From Clostridia bacterium (GTDB lineage Bacteria > Bacillota > Clostridia > Oscillospirales > CAG-382), in contig JAFVXP010000126.1 of the NCBI GenBank assembly GCA_017501055.1, positions 1 to 16,825 on the forward strand: a DNA stretch of 16,825 nt. The letters run 5' to 3'. This document shows, in pieces, positions 7,340-15,040 of this stretch. The notes under the pieces are model-generated. The model searched no databases, was not told the origin of the DNA, and was given only the letters and a program-made list of their open reading frames with translations. Made by a program: the position numbers and the translations under genes. The first letter of the stretch is position 1. Every line of letters starts with the position of its first letter.

Positions 7340-8500
7340 TTATCTAACCAAAACTCTAACAACGCCTTTGATTGCGGCAATGTCAGCAACGATTGCTTCG
7401 TTGATGCTGTCGTTGGAACCGAAGATAGAAACTGCGTTGTTGCCCTTTGCCTGCGAGAGAAGCGATTCGATATTTACGTTGTCGCTTGCAAGTGCGGCTG
7501 AGATCTGAGTGATGATATTGGGGATGTTTTCGTGAAGAACTATAACACGGTTTGCTTCGGTACGGGGAAGAACGATCTCGGGATAGTTTACGCTGTTGCG
7601 AATGTTACCGTTTTCGATATAGTCGATAAGCTGTTCGGAAGCCATAACAGCACAGTTATCTTCCGATTCGGGAGTAGATGCGCCGAGGTGGGGGATACAA
7701 ACAACGTGAGGAATACCGATAAGCTCTTCACAGGGGAAGTCGGTCACGTAGGAAGCAACCTTTCCGCTTTCAAGTGCTTCGATAAGGTCGGGAATGTTCG
7801 CAAGGTCGCCTCTCGAGAGGTTGATAATACGAACACCGTCTTTCATCTTTGCGATGTTTTCCTTGTTGATAATGCCCTTTGTGGAGGGAAGAGAAGGAAT
7901 GTGATAGGTGATGTAATCGCTTTGTGCATAAACTGCATCATAGTCGTCTGCCTTGCGGACTGCACGGGAGATGGACCAAGCGTTCTTAACGGTAATATAA
8001 GGGTCGCAGCCGACAACGTCCATATCGAGAGCGCAAGCAGTGTTTGCAACCATACCGCCGATAGCGCCGAGACCTATAACGCCGAGGGTCTTGCCCTTGA
8101 TTTCGGGACCAACGAATTTGCTCTTGCCTTTTTCAACAAGCTTGCCAACCTCGGGCTGACCCTTAAGGGTGGCAACCCAGTTGATACCGCCGACGATATC
8201 ACGGGAAGCGAGAAGGAGAGCCGCAACAGCAAGCTCTTTAACGCCGTTTGCGTTTGCACCGGGGGTGTTGAAAACAACAATGCCGTTTTCACTGCAACGG
8301 TCTATCGGAATGTTGTTAACGCCTGCGCCTGCACGTGCAATTGCGAGAAGCTCTTTTCCGAAGGGTTCGTCGTGAAGCGCTGCGCTGCGAACGAGGATAC
8401 CTTCGGGAGCGTTTGCGTCTTCAGCAACGTAATATTTACTGTTATCAAATACGTCAAGACCGATCTGGCTGATCTTGTTATAAAGCTTTATGTTTGTCAT
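7340..8500 (-). CDS. serA: D-3-phosphoglycerate dehydrogenase
   Basis: This 386-residue enzyme oxidises 3-phosphoglycerate to 3-phosphohydroxypyruvate, the first step of serine synthesis. Visible parts: GAGVNNIP near 58-65, the NAD loop VIGLGAIGG at 141-149, INLSRGDL at 226-233 with catalytic Arg230, an acidic DFPCEE at 254-259, and PHLGASTPE at 270-278 with catalytic His271. The last 70 residues (about 318-386) form an ACT domain, the usual seat of serine feedback in this family. This is the short form, without the intervening domain of the long type. The start codon shares a base with the serC stop (TAATG), and its ribosome site AAGGAG lies within serC, so translation is probably coupled. 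No serB is present nearby; the phosphatase must be elsewhere. Confidence 0.95.
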   Translation of the reverse strand: MTNIKLYNKISQIGLDVFDNSKYYVAEDANAPEGILVRSAALHDEPFGKELLAIARAGAGVNNIPIDRCSENGIVVFNTPGANANGVKELAVAALLLASRDIVGGINWVATLKGQPEVGKLVEKGKSKFVGPEIKGKTLGVIGLGAIGGMVANTACALDMDVVGCDPYITVKNAWSISRAVRKADDYDAVYAQSDYITYHIPSLPSTKGIINKENIAKMKDGVRIINLSRGDLANIPDLIEALESGKVASYVTDFPCEELIGIPHVVCIPHLGASTPESEDNCAVMASEQLIDYIENGNIRNSVNYPEIVLPRTEANRVIVLHENIPNIITQISAALASDNVNIESLLSQAKGNNAVSIFGSNDSINEAIVADIAAIKGVVRVLVR

Positions 8501-9576
8501 TATGCATTCTCCTTTTCATAGTTGCGCATAAATTCAACGAGCTTTTCAACGCCTTCGATAGGCATAGCGTTGTAGATAGAAGCTCTCATACCGCCGACGG
8601 AACGGTGGCCCTTAAGGTTAACAAAGCCTGCTTTGGAAGCGAGAGAACAGAATTCCTTGTCCTTTTCTGCATCGCCGGTAACGAAGCAAACGTTCATGAG
8701 AGAACGGAATTCCTTGTCTGCAGTTGCGCTGAAGAGCTTGCTTTCGTCAAGGAAATCGTAAAGGAGGTTTGCCTTTTCGATATTGATCTTTTCTCTTGCT
8801 TCAAGTCCGCCGGTTTCCAAAAGCCATTTGAAAACAAGACCTGCAACGTAGATGGAATAGCAGGGAGGAGTGTTATACATAGAGCCGTTATCAGCCTGAA
8901 CCTTATAATCAAGCATAACGGGAGTACCTTCTCTTGCGTTGCCGAGGAGGTCTTCACGAACGATAACTACGGTAAGACCGGAGGGACCCATGTTCTTCTG
9001 TGCGCCTGCATAGATAAGACCGAACTTGGAAACGTCGATAGGACGGGAAAGAATACCCGAAGACATATCCGCAACAAGAGGAATATCGCCCGTGTCGGGA
9101 ATATAGTTATAAACGGTACCGAAAATGGTGTTGTTGTAGCAGATATGAACGTAGTCTGCATCGGGAGAGAATTCGTTAACGGTAGGAACGTATGCGAAAT
9201 TTCTGTCCTTGGAGGAAGCAATAACGTTTACTTCACCGTATTTTGCGGCTTCGTCGGCAGCCTTTTTGGAGAACTGACCGGAAACGATATAGTCTGCTTT
9301 GCGGTTCTTGTTCATAAGGTTAAGCGGAACTGCAGAGAACTGCTGGGTAGCGCCGCCCTGAAGGAAGAGAACCTTATAGTTATCGGGGATATTCATAAGC
9401 TTGCGAAGATTGCTTTCTGCTTCGTCGATGATACCCTGATAAACGGGAGTACGGTGGCTCATTTCCATAACCGACATTCCGCTGCCTTCGAAATCGGTCA
9501 TTTCGGAAGCTGCTTTTTCAAGCACGGAAAGGGGAAGCATGGAAGGTCCTGCGGAAAAGTTGAAAATACGGTTCAT
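8500..9576 (-). CDS. serC: Phosphoserine aminotransferase
   Basis: A 358-residue pyridoxal-phosphate enzyme that converts 3-phosphohydroxypyruvate and glutamate to phosphoserine, the second step of serine synthesis. The start FNFSAGPSMLP is diagnostic. Further motifs are SVMEMSHRTP near 35-44, LQGGATQQF near 72-80, VADMSSG near 168-174, the cofactor-lysine motif YAGAQKNMGPSG with Lys194, NTPPCYSIYV at 235-244, and the C-terminal GHRSVGGMRASIYNAMP at 323-339. Length is typical. GAGGAG (complement of 9585-9591 region) sits nine bases before the start. It is first in a two-gene operon with serA, read from the promoter at 9622-9650, and the pair covers consecutive pathway steps. Confidence 0.97.
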   Translation of the reverse strand: MNRIFNFSAGPSMLPLSVLEKAASEMTDFEGSGMSVMEMSHRTPVYQGIIDEAESNLRKLMNIPDNYKVLFLQGGATQQFSAVPLNLMNKNRKADYIVSGQFSKKAADEAAKYGEVNVIASSKDRNFAYVPTVNEFSPDADYVHICYNNTIFGTVYNYIPDTGDIPLVADMSSGILSRPIDVSKFGLIYAGAQKNMGPSGLTVVIVREDLLGNAREGTPVMLDYKVQADNGSMYNTPPCYSIYVAGLVFKWLLETGGLEAREKINIEKANLLYDFLDESKLFSATADKEFRSLMNVCFVTGDAEKDKEFCSLASKAGFVNLKGHRSVGGMRASIYNAMPIEGVEKLVEFMRNYEKENA

Positions 9577-9621
9577 AAATCAAATCTCCTCAAAATTAAT
9601 CAACATTTTTACACAGTAAAA

Positions 9622-9650
9622 ATTTTACCATTTTATCGCAATCAAGTCAA
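9622..9650 (-). promoter_or_regulatory. Promoter of serC-serA
   Basis: On the minus strand TTGACT (complement of 9645-9650), a 17-base spacer and TAAAAT (complement of 9622-9627) form a near-consensus sigma-70/SigA promoter. It would give a leader of about 40 bases with no riboswitch or attenuator visible. Confidence 0.8.
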
Positions 9651-9702
9651 TAGTTTTTGTTTATTAATATGGACGAAAATACCTCTAAAACAAGCGGTGC
9701 TA

Positions 9703-9731
9703 TTGACAGAATAGTAATAATTTGTTAAAAT
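9703..9731 (+). promoter_or_regulatory. Promoter of the CpsC/CpsD-like pair
   Basis: TTGACA (9703-9708), a 17-base spacer and TAAAAT (9726-9731) form a near-consensus housekeeping promoter. Transcription would start near 9738, leaving a short leader of about 18 bases that contains the ribosome site GGGAGG at 9742-9747. Confidence 0.85.
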
Positions 9732-9755
9732 ATCCAAAGCAGGGAGGCGCTTGAA

Positions 9756-10448
9756 ATGAAAAAGAAGATAACTATAAAAAAGATAAAAACAATATTGAAA
9801 AAGAATCTTGCGACGTTGCTTGCCACGGCGTTTCTTTGCTTCGGCGGTGCGTTTGCTTTTATGAGGCTTGCCGTTTCCCCGAATTACTATACGACGGCGG
9901 ATTTCCTGCTTGTAGAAAAAGCAAGTAAAGAGATCGATGCAACCGAAAACCGTTTGCTTGCCGAAACCTTCGTTCAGATTCTCGATACCGACAGATTTTT
10001 CGCCACCGTCCGTAAAGACCTTCCTGCCGACCTGATAAAAAAATATTCGGTGCAGGATCTTAACGGTTCAGCCTCGTTCTCTACGGTCAACGGAACCGAG
10101 ATTATAAGATTAACCTTCAATTTATCTCAAAAAAGCGACGTTTCTATTATTACAAACGCTATTATAAAAGCTGTTCCGACGTATATTTCCGGAATATACG
10201 GAGAGTTTGAATGTAAAACCGTCGAAGGACCTCTTTCTCCCGAAATTTCAACGGCAAAGGCCTCTGTTATCGGTGCAATAGCGGCTGTTGCAGGCTTTAT
10301 AGTTGCCTTTGTTTCATCGCTTTTGAAGGATATTTTGGACGTTTACGTTCGTACCGCTTCACAGCTTGCGGAAAGATACAGCGTGCCGATATTGGGCTCT
10401 GTCCCCGAATTTAACAGAAACAAGAAAAAGGGAGGGGCGAAAAAATGA
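9756..10448 (+). CDS. Wzz/CpsC-type polysaccharide co-polymerase-like membrane protein
   Basis: A 230-residue inner-membrane protein with the layout of Firmicute chain-length regulators and BY-kinase activators. It has a basic cytoplasmic N-terminus, a first membrane helix at about 18-37, an external domain of about 130 residues, and a second helix at about 169-190. A cytoplasmic tail follows, carrying the family pattern LAERYSVPILGSVPEF (204-219) and a lysine-rich end. The external part includes YYTTADFLL near 44-52, as in Wzz domains. GGGAGG at 9742-9747 sets the start. Its stop overlaps the kinase start as ATGA. In known systems this protein activates the kinase and governs polymer length. 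No polymerase, flippase or glycosyltransferase is adjacent here, so the polymer, if any, is unknown. It uses TTA and TCA codons that are scarce in the neighbouring genes. Confidence 0.85.
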   Translation: MKKKITIKKIKTILKKNLATLLATAFLCFGGAFAFMRLAVSPNYYTTADFLLVEKASKEIDATENRLLAETFVQILDTDRFFATVRKDLPADLIKKYSVQDLNGSASFSTVNGTEIIRLTFNLSQKSDVSIITNAIIKAVPTYISGIYGEFECKTVEGPLSPEISTAKASVIGAIAAVAGFIVAFVSSLLKDILDVYVRTASQLAERYSVPILGSVPEFNRNKKKGGAKK

Positions 10449-11083
10449 TCAAAAAGGCTAATACGAGCAACAGAGAAGACAACGTTTCTGCGGTTCAAAA
10501 GGCATATAAAACCATAAAGACAAACATAAGCCTTTCTCTCTTAAAAGAGGGCTGTAAAAGAATCGTCGTAACGAGCGCAAGCCCCCGTGAAGGCAAATCC
10601 ACCACGGCTGTTAATATTGCCATATCCTTTGCGCAGGAATCAAAAAGAGTGCTTATCGTCGATTGCGATTTGAAAAAGCCGAAAATACATAAAGCGTTCG
10701 GTATTTCCGATCAACCCGGATTGACGAACGTCGTCTCTGACCAAGCAACATTGGACCAAGCAATAATCGAAACCCGATATGCAAATCTTTACTGCCTTCC
10801 TGCAGGATTGATCGTGCCGAATCCGTCGGAGATCCTTGCAAACGAAAGATTTTTCTCGATTTTAGACGAATTGGAGGAACAGTTCGATTATATCATTTTC
10901 GATACACCGCCTCTTAATATCGTTTCGGACGCATTGCCCGTTATGAAGCTTGCCGACGGTGTGATTCTTATTGTCAGAAGTAAGATATCGCTCTATTCGG
11001 AATTTGAAAAGGCGCTTTCGAATATCGAAAATGCAAACGCAAAATTACTTGGCGTTATCGTCAACGGAGAGACAAACGAATAA
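10445..11083 (+). CDS. CpsD/BY-kinase-family ATPase (atypical tyrosine kinase)
   Basis: A 212-residue P-loop protein of the bacterial tyrosine kinase family. It shows Walker A SASPREGKSTT (44-54), Walker A' IVDCDLKKPK (71-80), PNPSEIL at 125-131 and Walker B IIFDTPP (150-156). Two usual features are altered. The N-terminal EX2RX2R oligomerisation motif reads KAYKTIKTN (19-27), with lysine in all three positions. The protein ends VNGETNE, with no C-terminal tyrosine cluster to autophosphorylate. The start has GGGAGGGG upstream and overlaps the membrane partner's stop (ATGA), so the two are translationally coupled. It may still phosphorylate other proteins, or act as a MinD-like ATPase switch for its partner. 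The unit ends at the terminator at 11085-11121. Confidence 0.88.
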   Translation: MIKKANTSNREDNVSAVQKAYKTIKTNISLSLLKEGCKRIVVTSASPREGKSTTAVNIAISFAQESKRVLIVDCDLKKPKIHKAFGISDQPGLTNVVSDQATLDQAIIETRYANLYCLPAGLIVPNPSEILANERFFSILDELEEQFDYIIFDTPPLNIVSDALPVMKLADGVILIVRSKISLYSEFEKALSNIENANAKLLGVIVNGETNE

Positions 11084-11084
11084 T

Positions 11085-11121
11085 AAAAAAGCGGAAGGCT
11101 CAAAGCCTTCCGCACTTTTTT
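11085..11121. terminator. Bidirectional terminator between the kinase gene and proS
   Basis: A perfect ten-pair stem, GCGGAAGGCT (11091-11100) with AGCCTTCCGC (11104-11113), has a three-base loop. It is followed by a T run at 11116-11121 for the plus strand and preceded by A residues at 11085-11090, which form the U tract for proS on the minus strand. Confidence 0.93.
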
Positions 11122-11125
11122 GTTA

Positions 11126-12562
11126 TTAATACGCTTTTGCCCAAACGACGTTGTGCTTTGCTTCTTTTCCGCAGCAAACGCATTTGTTGCCGACGGAAAC
11201 CTCGTCATAGATGCAACGGGAGCCGATACCGGTCTTTTCCTTAACGGCATCTTCGCAAGCTTCGTCACCGCACCAGGGTGCAAATACAAATCCGTCGCCG
11301 TTTTCTTCAAGGGCCTTGCTGATCTCTTCAAGAGAGGTGCAACGGTAGGTGTGTGTTGCACGGTTGTCGAAAGCCTTTTTGAACATTTCGTCACGAACGT
11401 TCTTAAGAGCTTCTTTAACGGTTTCGCCGATATTTTCAAGCGGAACTATCTTCTTTTCGCCGGTAACACGGGAAACTATAACACAGTTGCCTGCTTCGAT
11501 ATCTCTCGGGCCAAGCTCGATACGAACGGGAACACCCTTCATTTCGTATTCGGAGAACTTCCAGCCTGCACTCATATCGCTGTCGTCAAGCTTAACACGG
11601 ATTCCTGCAGAAGCAAGCTCGTTTTTAAGCTCTGCGCAACGGTCAAGCACGCCTTCCTTGTGCTGAGCGATAGGAATGATAACTGCCTGAACGGGAGCAA
11701 CTGCAGGGGGAAGAACAAGACCTCTGTTGTCGCCGTGAGTCATAATTACTGCGCCGATAAGACGGGTCGTAACACCCCAAGACGTCTGGAAGGGGTGGAC
11801 CTTTTTGTTTTCCTTGTTGGTATAGGTAATATCAAATGCTTTTGCAAATCCGTCGCCGAAATAGTGGCTGGTACCTGCCTGAAGTGCCTTGCCGTCGTGC
11901 ATAAGTGCTTCGATAGCGTAGGTTGCTTCTGCGCCTGCAAATTTGTCGCTGTCGGTCTTGCGTCCCTTGATAACGGGCATAGCAAGGTCGTTTTCGCAGA
12001 AATCTGCATAGATATTAAGCATCTGTTCGGTTTCGATTATTGCTTCCTCTGCCGTTGCGTGAATGGTGTGGCCCTCCTGCCAGAGGAATTCACGGGTGCG
12101 AAGGAAGGGTCGTGTCGTCTTTTCCCAACGAACGACGCTTACCCATTGGTTGTAAAGCTTGGGAAGGTCACGGTAGGAATGGATAATATTCGAATAATGC
12201 TCGCAGAAGAGCGTTTCGCTGGTGGGACGGACGCAAAGTCTGTCCTCAAGCTTTTCGCTGCCGCCGTGTGTTACCCAAGCAACCTCGGGCGCAAAGCCTT
12301 CAACGTGGTCCTTTTCCTTCTGGAGAAGGCTTTCGGGAATGAACATAGGCATGCATACGTTTTCATGTCCCGTTGCCTTGAATGCGCCGTCAAGGATCTT
12401 TTGAATGTTTTCCCAAATAGCGTAAGCATAGGGGCGGATAACAAGACAGCCCTTTACGGAGGTGTATTCGATAAGCTCGGCTTTCTTAACGATATCGGTA
12501 TACCATTGAGCAAAATCCTCCTCCATGGGAGTGATTTCCTCAACGAACTTCTTTTCTGCCAT
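11126..12562 (-). CDS. proS: Prolyl-tRNA synthetase, archaeal/eukaryotic type
   Basis: A 478-residue class II enzyme that charges proline tRNA. Motif 2 lies in FLRTREFLWQEGHT (153-166), with RPTSE at 112-116, GTSHYFG at 230-236 and motif 3 around GVTTRLIGA (263-271). The anticodon-binding domain begins near 288. The C-terminal zinc-binding domain has cysteines 431, 436, 461 and 464, the same spacing as in the Thermus enzyme, and the protein ends in the conserved tyrosine (KAY). There is no editing insertion between motifs 2 and 3, which separates it from the common bacterial form of about 570 residues. AAAGGA lies ten bases before the start. It is a single-gene unit with two candidate promoters upstream. 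No T-box element is visible in its leader of roughly 70-110 bases. Confidence 0.97.
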   Translation of the reverse strand: MAEKKFVEEITPMEEDFAQWYTDIVKKAELIEYTSVKGCLVIRPYAYAIWENIQKILDGAFKATGHENVCMPMFIPESLLQKEKDHVEGFAPEVAWVTHGGSEKLEDRLCVRPTSETLFCEHYSNIIHSYRDLPKLYNQWVSVVRWEKTTRPFLRTREFLWQEGHTIHATAEEAIIETEQMLNIYADFCENDLAMPVIKGRKTDSDKFAGAEATYAIEALMHDGKALQAGTSHYFGDGFAKAFDITYTNKENKKVHPFQTSWGVTTRLIGAVIMTHGDNRGLVLPPAVAPVQAVIIPIAQHKEGVLDRCAELKNELASAGIRVKLDDSDMSAGWKFSEYEMKGVPVRIELGPRDIEAGNCVIVSRVTGEKKIVPLENIGETVKEALKNVRDEMFKKAFDNRATHTYRCTSLEEISKALEENGDGFVFAPWCGDEACEDAVKEKTGIGSRCIYDEVSVGNKCVCCGKEAKHNVVWAKAY

Positions 12563-12612
12563 AATTTATAAGTCCTTTCGTAAAAAAATCGTATAGTTTG
12601 TTTTCTAAACCC

Positions 12613-12641
12613 TTGCATTATTATGAAATATGTTTTATAAT
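12613..12641 (+). promoter_or_regulatory. Candidate promoter of the surface-protein operon
   Basis: TTGCAT (12613-12618), a 17-base spacer and a perfect TATAAT (12636-12641). The start site would be near 12648, giving a leader of about 90 bases. The -10 overlaps the -10 of a proS promoter on the other strand. Confidence 0.7.
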
Positions 12642-12664
12642 ATACTCTATAAATATGCTGTCAA
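12637..12664 (-). promoter_or_regulatory. proS promoter, proximal
   Basis: On the minus strand TTGACA (complement of 12659-12664), a 16-base spacer and TATTAT (complement of 12637-12642). It shares five of its -10 bases with the plus-strand promoter at 12636-12641. Confidence 0.55.
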
Positions 12665-12680
12665 AGTATATTCTTGAGAA

Positions 12681-12709
12681 AGTATAACAGATTAATAAAG
12701 ACTTGTCAA
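12681..12709 (-). promoter_or_regulatory. proS promoter, distal
   Basis: On the minus strand a perfect TTGACA (complement of 12704-12709), a 17-base spacer ending in TGT (an extended -10), and TATACT (complement of 12681-12686). This is the strongest proS promoter candidate. Confidence 0.75.
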
Positions 12710-12730
12710 TTACAGTATGACGATTTTGTC

Positions 12731-12735
12731 GGAGG
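12731..12735 (+). promoter_or_regulatory. Ribosome binding site fixing the surface-protein start
   Basis: GGAGG lies four bases before ATG 12740. The longer frame opening at TTG 12674 lacks a site and would place 22 polar residues ahead of the signal peptide. Confidence 0.75.
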
Positions 12736-12739
12736 AAAT

Positions 12740-15040
12740 ATGAAAACTAACATAAAAATTATCGCATTCATTCTTTCAGCGTTGATGATGATAGCTCCTT
12801 TCGCCGTTTTCGCAATAGCCGAAGAGGGTGACGGAGACGTGTCGTCCGATGTCAGCGCAGAAGTATCCGCCGACCCTTCCGAGGACCCTTCCGACGTTCC
12901 TTCCGAAGACCCTTCCGATATTCCTTCTGAAGAACCCTCTGACGTTCCTTCCGAAGACCCGTCCGACGTTCCTTCCGAGGAACCCTCCGACGTTCCTTCC
13001 GAAGACCCTTCCGACGTTCCTTCCGAAGACCCGTCTGACGTTCCCTCCCAAGAGCCTGCTCCTTCTACATACGAAATCAACGTTTCCGTTGAAGGCGGTG
13101 CGGAGAATGCAATCGTTAAGATTAACGGAACCGAGGTTTCGGGCAGCTTCGTTGACGTAACCACCGATATCGATATTCAGGTTTCTGCAAAAGAAGGCTA
13201 TGAAGTCGTAAGCGTTGTTTTCGACGGAAAGGCTCTGCCGAAGAAGGAAAACGGATTTGGCAATATGTTCTATAACCTCGAATACGGCAAGGAATATTCC
13301 TTGAACGTTGTTCTCAAAAAGCTCCCCACGCCCGTAACGCTTGACGTTGATACTATCGGCGCAACAGGCTATGCCGTTTTCGTAAACGGACAGGAGATCG
13401 ACCGCTCGTCTTATCAGATCATGACCGGCGATACCGTTAAGGTTCAGTTCAAGACGGAAGAAGCTTTTGATGCGGCGAAGGCAACCCTTTTCATCGGCAC
13501 TTCGCTTGTTGGAATGACATCCGATTCTTATGAATTCGTTATAGAAAACGATACCGAAATCAGGTTCCTTTACGGTGTTGTCCCCGTAACCTTTATTCTC
13601 GTCGGCCCCGGTAAATATACGATCTCGAAAGAGGTTGAGCCCGTTGAAAATAACGAGCTTGCACCTAAAGAGGTCGTACGTTATTTAACAAAGGGCGCAC
13701 ACTATTCCTTCACGGTCGTTCCCGGCGAAGGATATGAGATCGTCGGCATTGCCGAAATTTCCGAACCCAAAAGACATTTGGAGGACGGAATCTATTATTT
13801 CTACGCAAACGGCCCCACGACCGTAAAAACAGTTATGCGTGCCGCTACCACCGCTCCCGAAAAGCAGAACTGCAAGGTCAACGTTTTCGTTGGCTCGGGC
13901 GGTACCGTTACGGCAGGCGACAGCAAGATTCTCGGCAATACGGGAACCGACGTTTCGGTTAAGATCGGCGCCGATTTGAAATTTGAAATAACCCCCGACG
14001 AGGGCTATGTTGTCGATACCTTTACTGTCGGTGACAAAACTGTCGAAATCACCGACAATACGTATACTTTAAATAAAGTCACCAAGGATGTCTCGGTTCA
14101 AATCCGTTTTAAGAAGGCGGAAGACGAAAACGGTGCAAATGCCGTAACCGCAGAGGATATTGATTGGTTTGCAAATCCCGTTGTTATCGACATCACGGGT
14201 GAAAAGACCGTTTCTAAAGAAGTTTTCCAGAAGATAGAAACCTTAAGCGGAAGAAAGTACGTTGAATTCCGTAACGAAAACGGAACCGTATATATTCCTT
14301 ACGGCGCAAAATTCGAAGGCGACGTTGATTATACTGCTTTCGAGATCGTTGCACTCAACGGCGGCGACCTCTATGCCAGCATCGAAAAAGCAATCGAAAC
14401 AAGCGGCAAAAAGGACGTTGCTCACGTAATATACAGTGTTTCGGTTAACAGAGAGCTTCCCGTCGGTACGCTCATCTCCTTCAATATCGGAGAAACCTAT
14501 AACGCAAGCGACGTTGCGATGTATCTTTACGATAGCGCAAAATCGAGCTTCTATCTTAAGGATACCGCTTCCGAAGCAATAACCGTTGAAAACGGAATGA
14601 CCGGTAAATTCGAATACGGCAATAACGACGGTGTTGTGGTTTTGGCGAAGAACGATTTTTCGGTCTTCAAGGTTACTGCAAGCGTCGTAAAGCACGGCGG
14701 TATGATCAACCCCAACGGTACGACCGAAGTTAAGCTCGGCGAAAACTTTATGTATCAGATTACCGCACAGAACGGCTATAAGATAGACCGTGTGATCGTT
14801 GACGGTGTTGCTGTTGAGGGCGCAAACGGCAGAGAAAGATTTGAAGGCAAATTGGAAAATATTTCTGCCGACCATACTATTGACGTTGAATTTGCCTTGA
14901 TCGACGAAGCAAGCGCAGACAATACCGAAGAAAACAGCAACGTGGGCAGAGTCGTAGCAATACTCGTTGTTATATTTGTGTTACTTGCAGGTGCTGCTAC
15001 GCTGTTCATCGTAAGATGGTATCAGGATAAGAACAAATGA
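12740..15040 (+). CDS. Exported, membrane-anchored surface protein with Pro/Ser/Asp repeats and divergent InlB-type B-repeat domains
   Basis: A 766-residue predicted type I membrane protein of unknown function. The N-terminal signal peptide (MKTNIKIIAFILSALMM, then a hydrophobic stretch) likely ends after residue 25 or 27 (V-F-A or A-I-A). Residues 46-109 are an acidic, proline-rich stalk of eight-residue units. Several beta-rich modules follow, at about 111-194, 195-281, 282-368, 378-458 and 641-721. Four of them carry the EGY/NGY-hydrophobic pattern (near 152, 330, 421 and 679) typical of bacterial repeat domains of the divergent InlB B-repeat kind. Residues 475-640 look like a different beta-rich domain that I cannot name. 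A single helix at 738-758 and a short basic tail anchor it; no LPXTG motif is seen. Its stop overlaps the next start as ATGA. It could be an adhesin or a sensor ectodomain; neither is shown. Confidence 0.85.
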   Translation: MKTNIKIIAFILSALMMIAPFAVFAIAEEGDGDVSSDVSAEVSADPSEDPSDVPSEDPSDIPSEEPSDVPSEDPSDVPSEEPSDVPSEDPSDVPSEDPSDVPSQEPAPSTYEINVSVEGGAENAIVKINGTEVSGSFVDVTTDIDIQVSAKEGYEVVSVVFDGKALPKKENGFGNMFYNLEYGKEYSLNVVLKKLPTPVTLDVDTIGATGYAVFVNGQEIDRSSYQIMTGDTVKVQFKTEEAFDAAKATLFIGTSLVGMTSDSYEFVIENDTEIRFLYGVVPVTFILVGPGKYTISKEVEPVENNELAPKEVVRYLTKGAHYSFTVVPGEGYEIVGIAEISEPKRHLEDGIYYFYANGPTTVKTVMRAATTAPEKQNCKVNVFVGSGGTVTAGDSKILGNTGTDVSVKIGADLKFEITPDEGYVVDTFTVGDKTVEITDNTYTLNKVTKDVSVQIRFKKAEDENGANAVTAEDIDWFANPVVIDITGEKTVSKEVFQKIETLSGRKYVEFRNENGTVYIPYGAKFEGDVDYTAFEIVALNGGDLYASIEKAIETSGKKDVAHVIYSVSVNRELPVGTLISFNIGETYNASDVAMYLYDSAKSSFYLKDTASEAITVENGMTGKFEYGNNDGVVVLAKNDFSVFKVTASVVKHGGMINPNGTTEVKLGENFMYQITAQNGYKIDRVIVDGVAVEGANGRERFEGKLENISADHTIDVEFALIDEASADNTEENSNVGRVVAILVVIFVLLAGAATLFIVRWYQDKNK
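12875..13066 (+). repeat. 24-base coding tandem repeat (PSEDPSDV units)
   Basis: Seven in-frame 24-base units at 12875-13042 encode PSEDPSDV or close variants (D/E at position 4, V/I at position 8). A degenerate eighth unit (PSQEPAPS) runs to 13066. Units differ mostly at third codon positions, so the array is not freshly duplicated but could still vary in number between strains. Confidence 0.93.

Noticed and set aside
9592..9755. Small gene or attachment site between serC and the CpsC-like gene
   Set aside because: The stretch is AT-rich and fully accounted for by two divergent near-consensus promoters and ribosome sites; no supported reading frame is seen.
11120..12571. A 483-codon open frame antisense to proS, and similar long antisense frames over serC (8494-9714) and serA (7532-8521)
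   Set aside because: Each lies in exact codon register with the real gene and stays open only because that gene avoids TTA, CTA and TCA. The translations are Cys- and Val-rich without recognisable domains and lack ribosome sites.
12563..12680. T-box or other riboswitch in the proS leader
   Set aside because: There is no T-box core sequence, no specifier-loop-like structure and no terminator before the gene, and the leader is too short.
12674..12739. TTG start adding 22 residues to the surface protein
   Set aside because: There is no ribosome site, the added residues would precede and spoil the signal peptide, and the ATG at 12740 has GGAGG just upstream.
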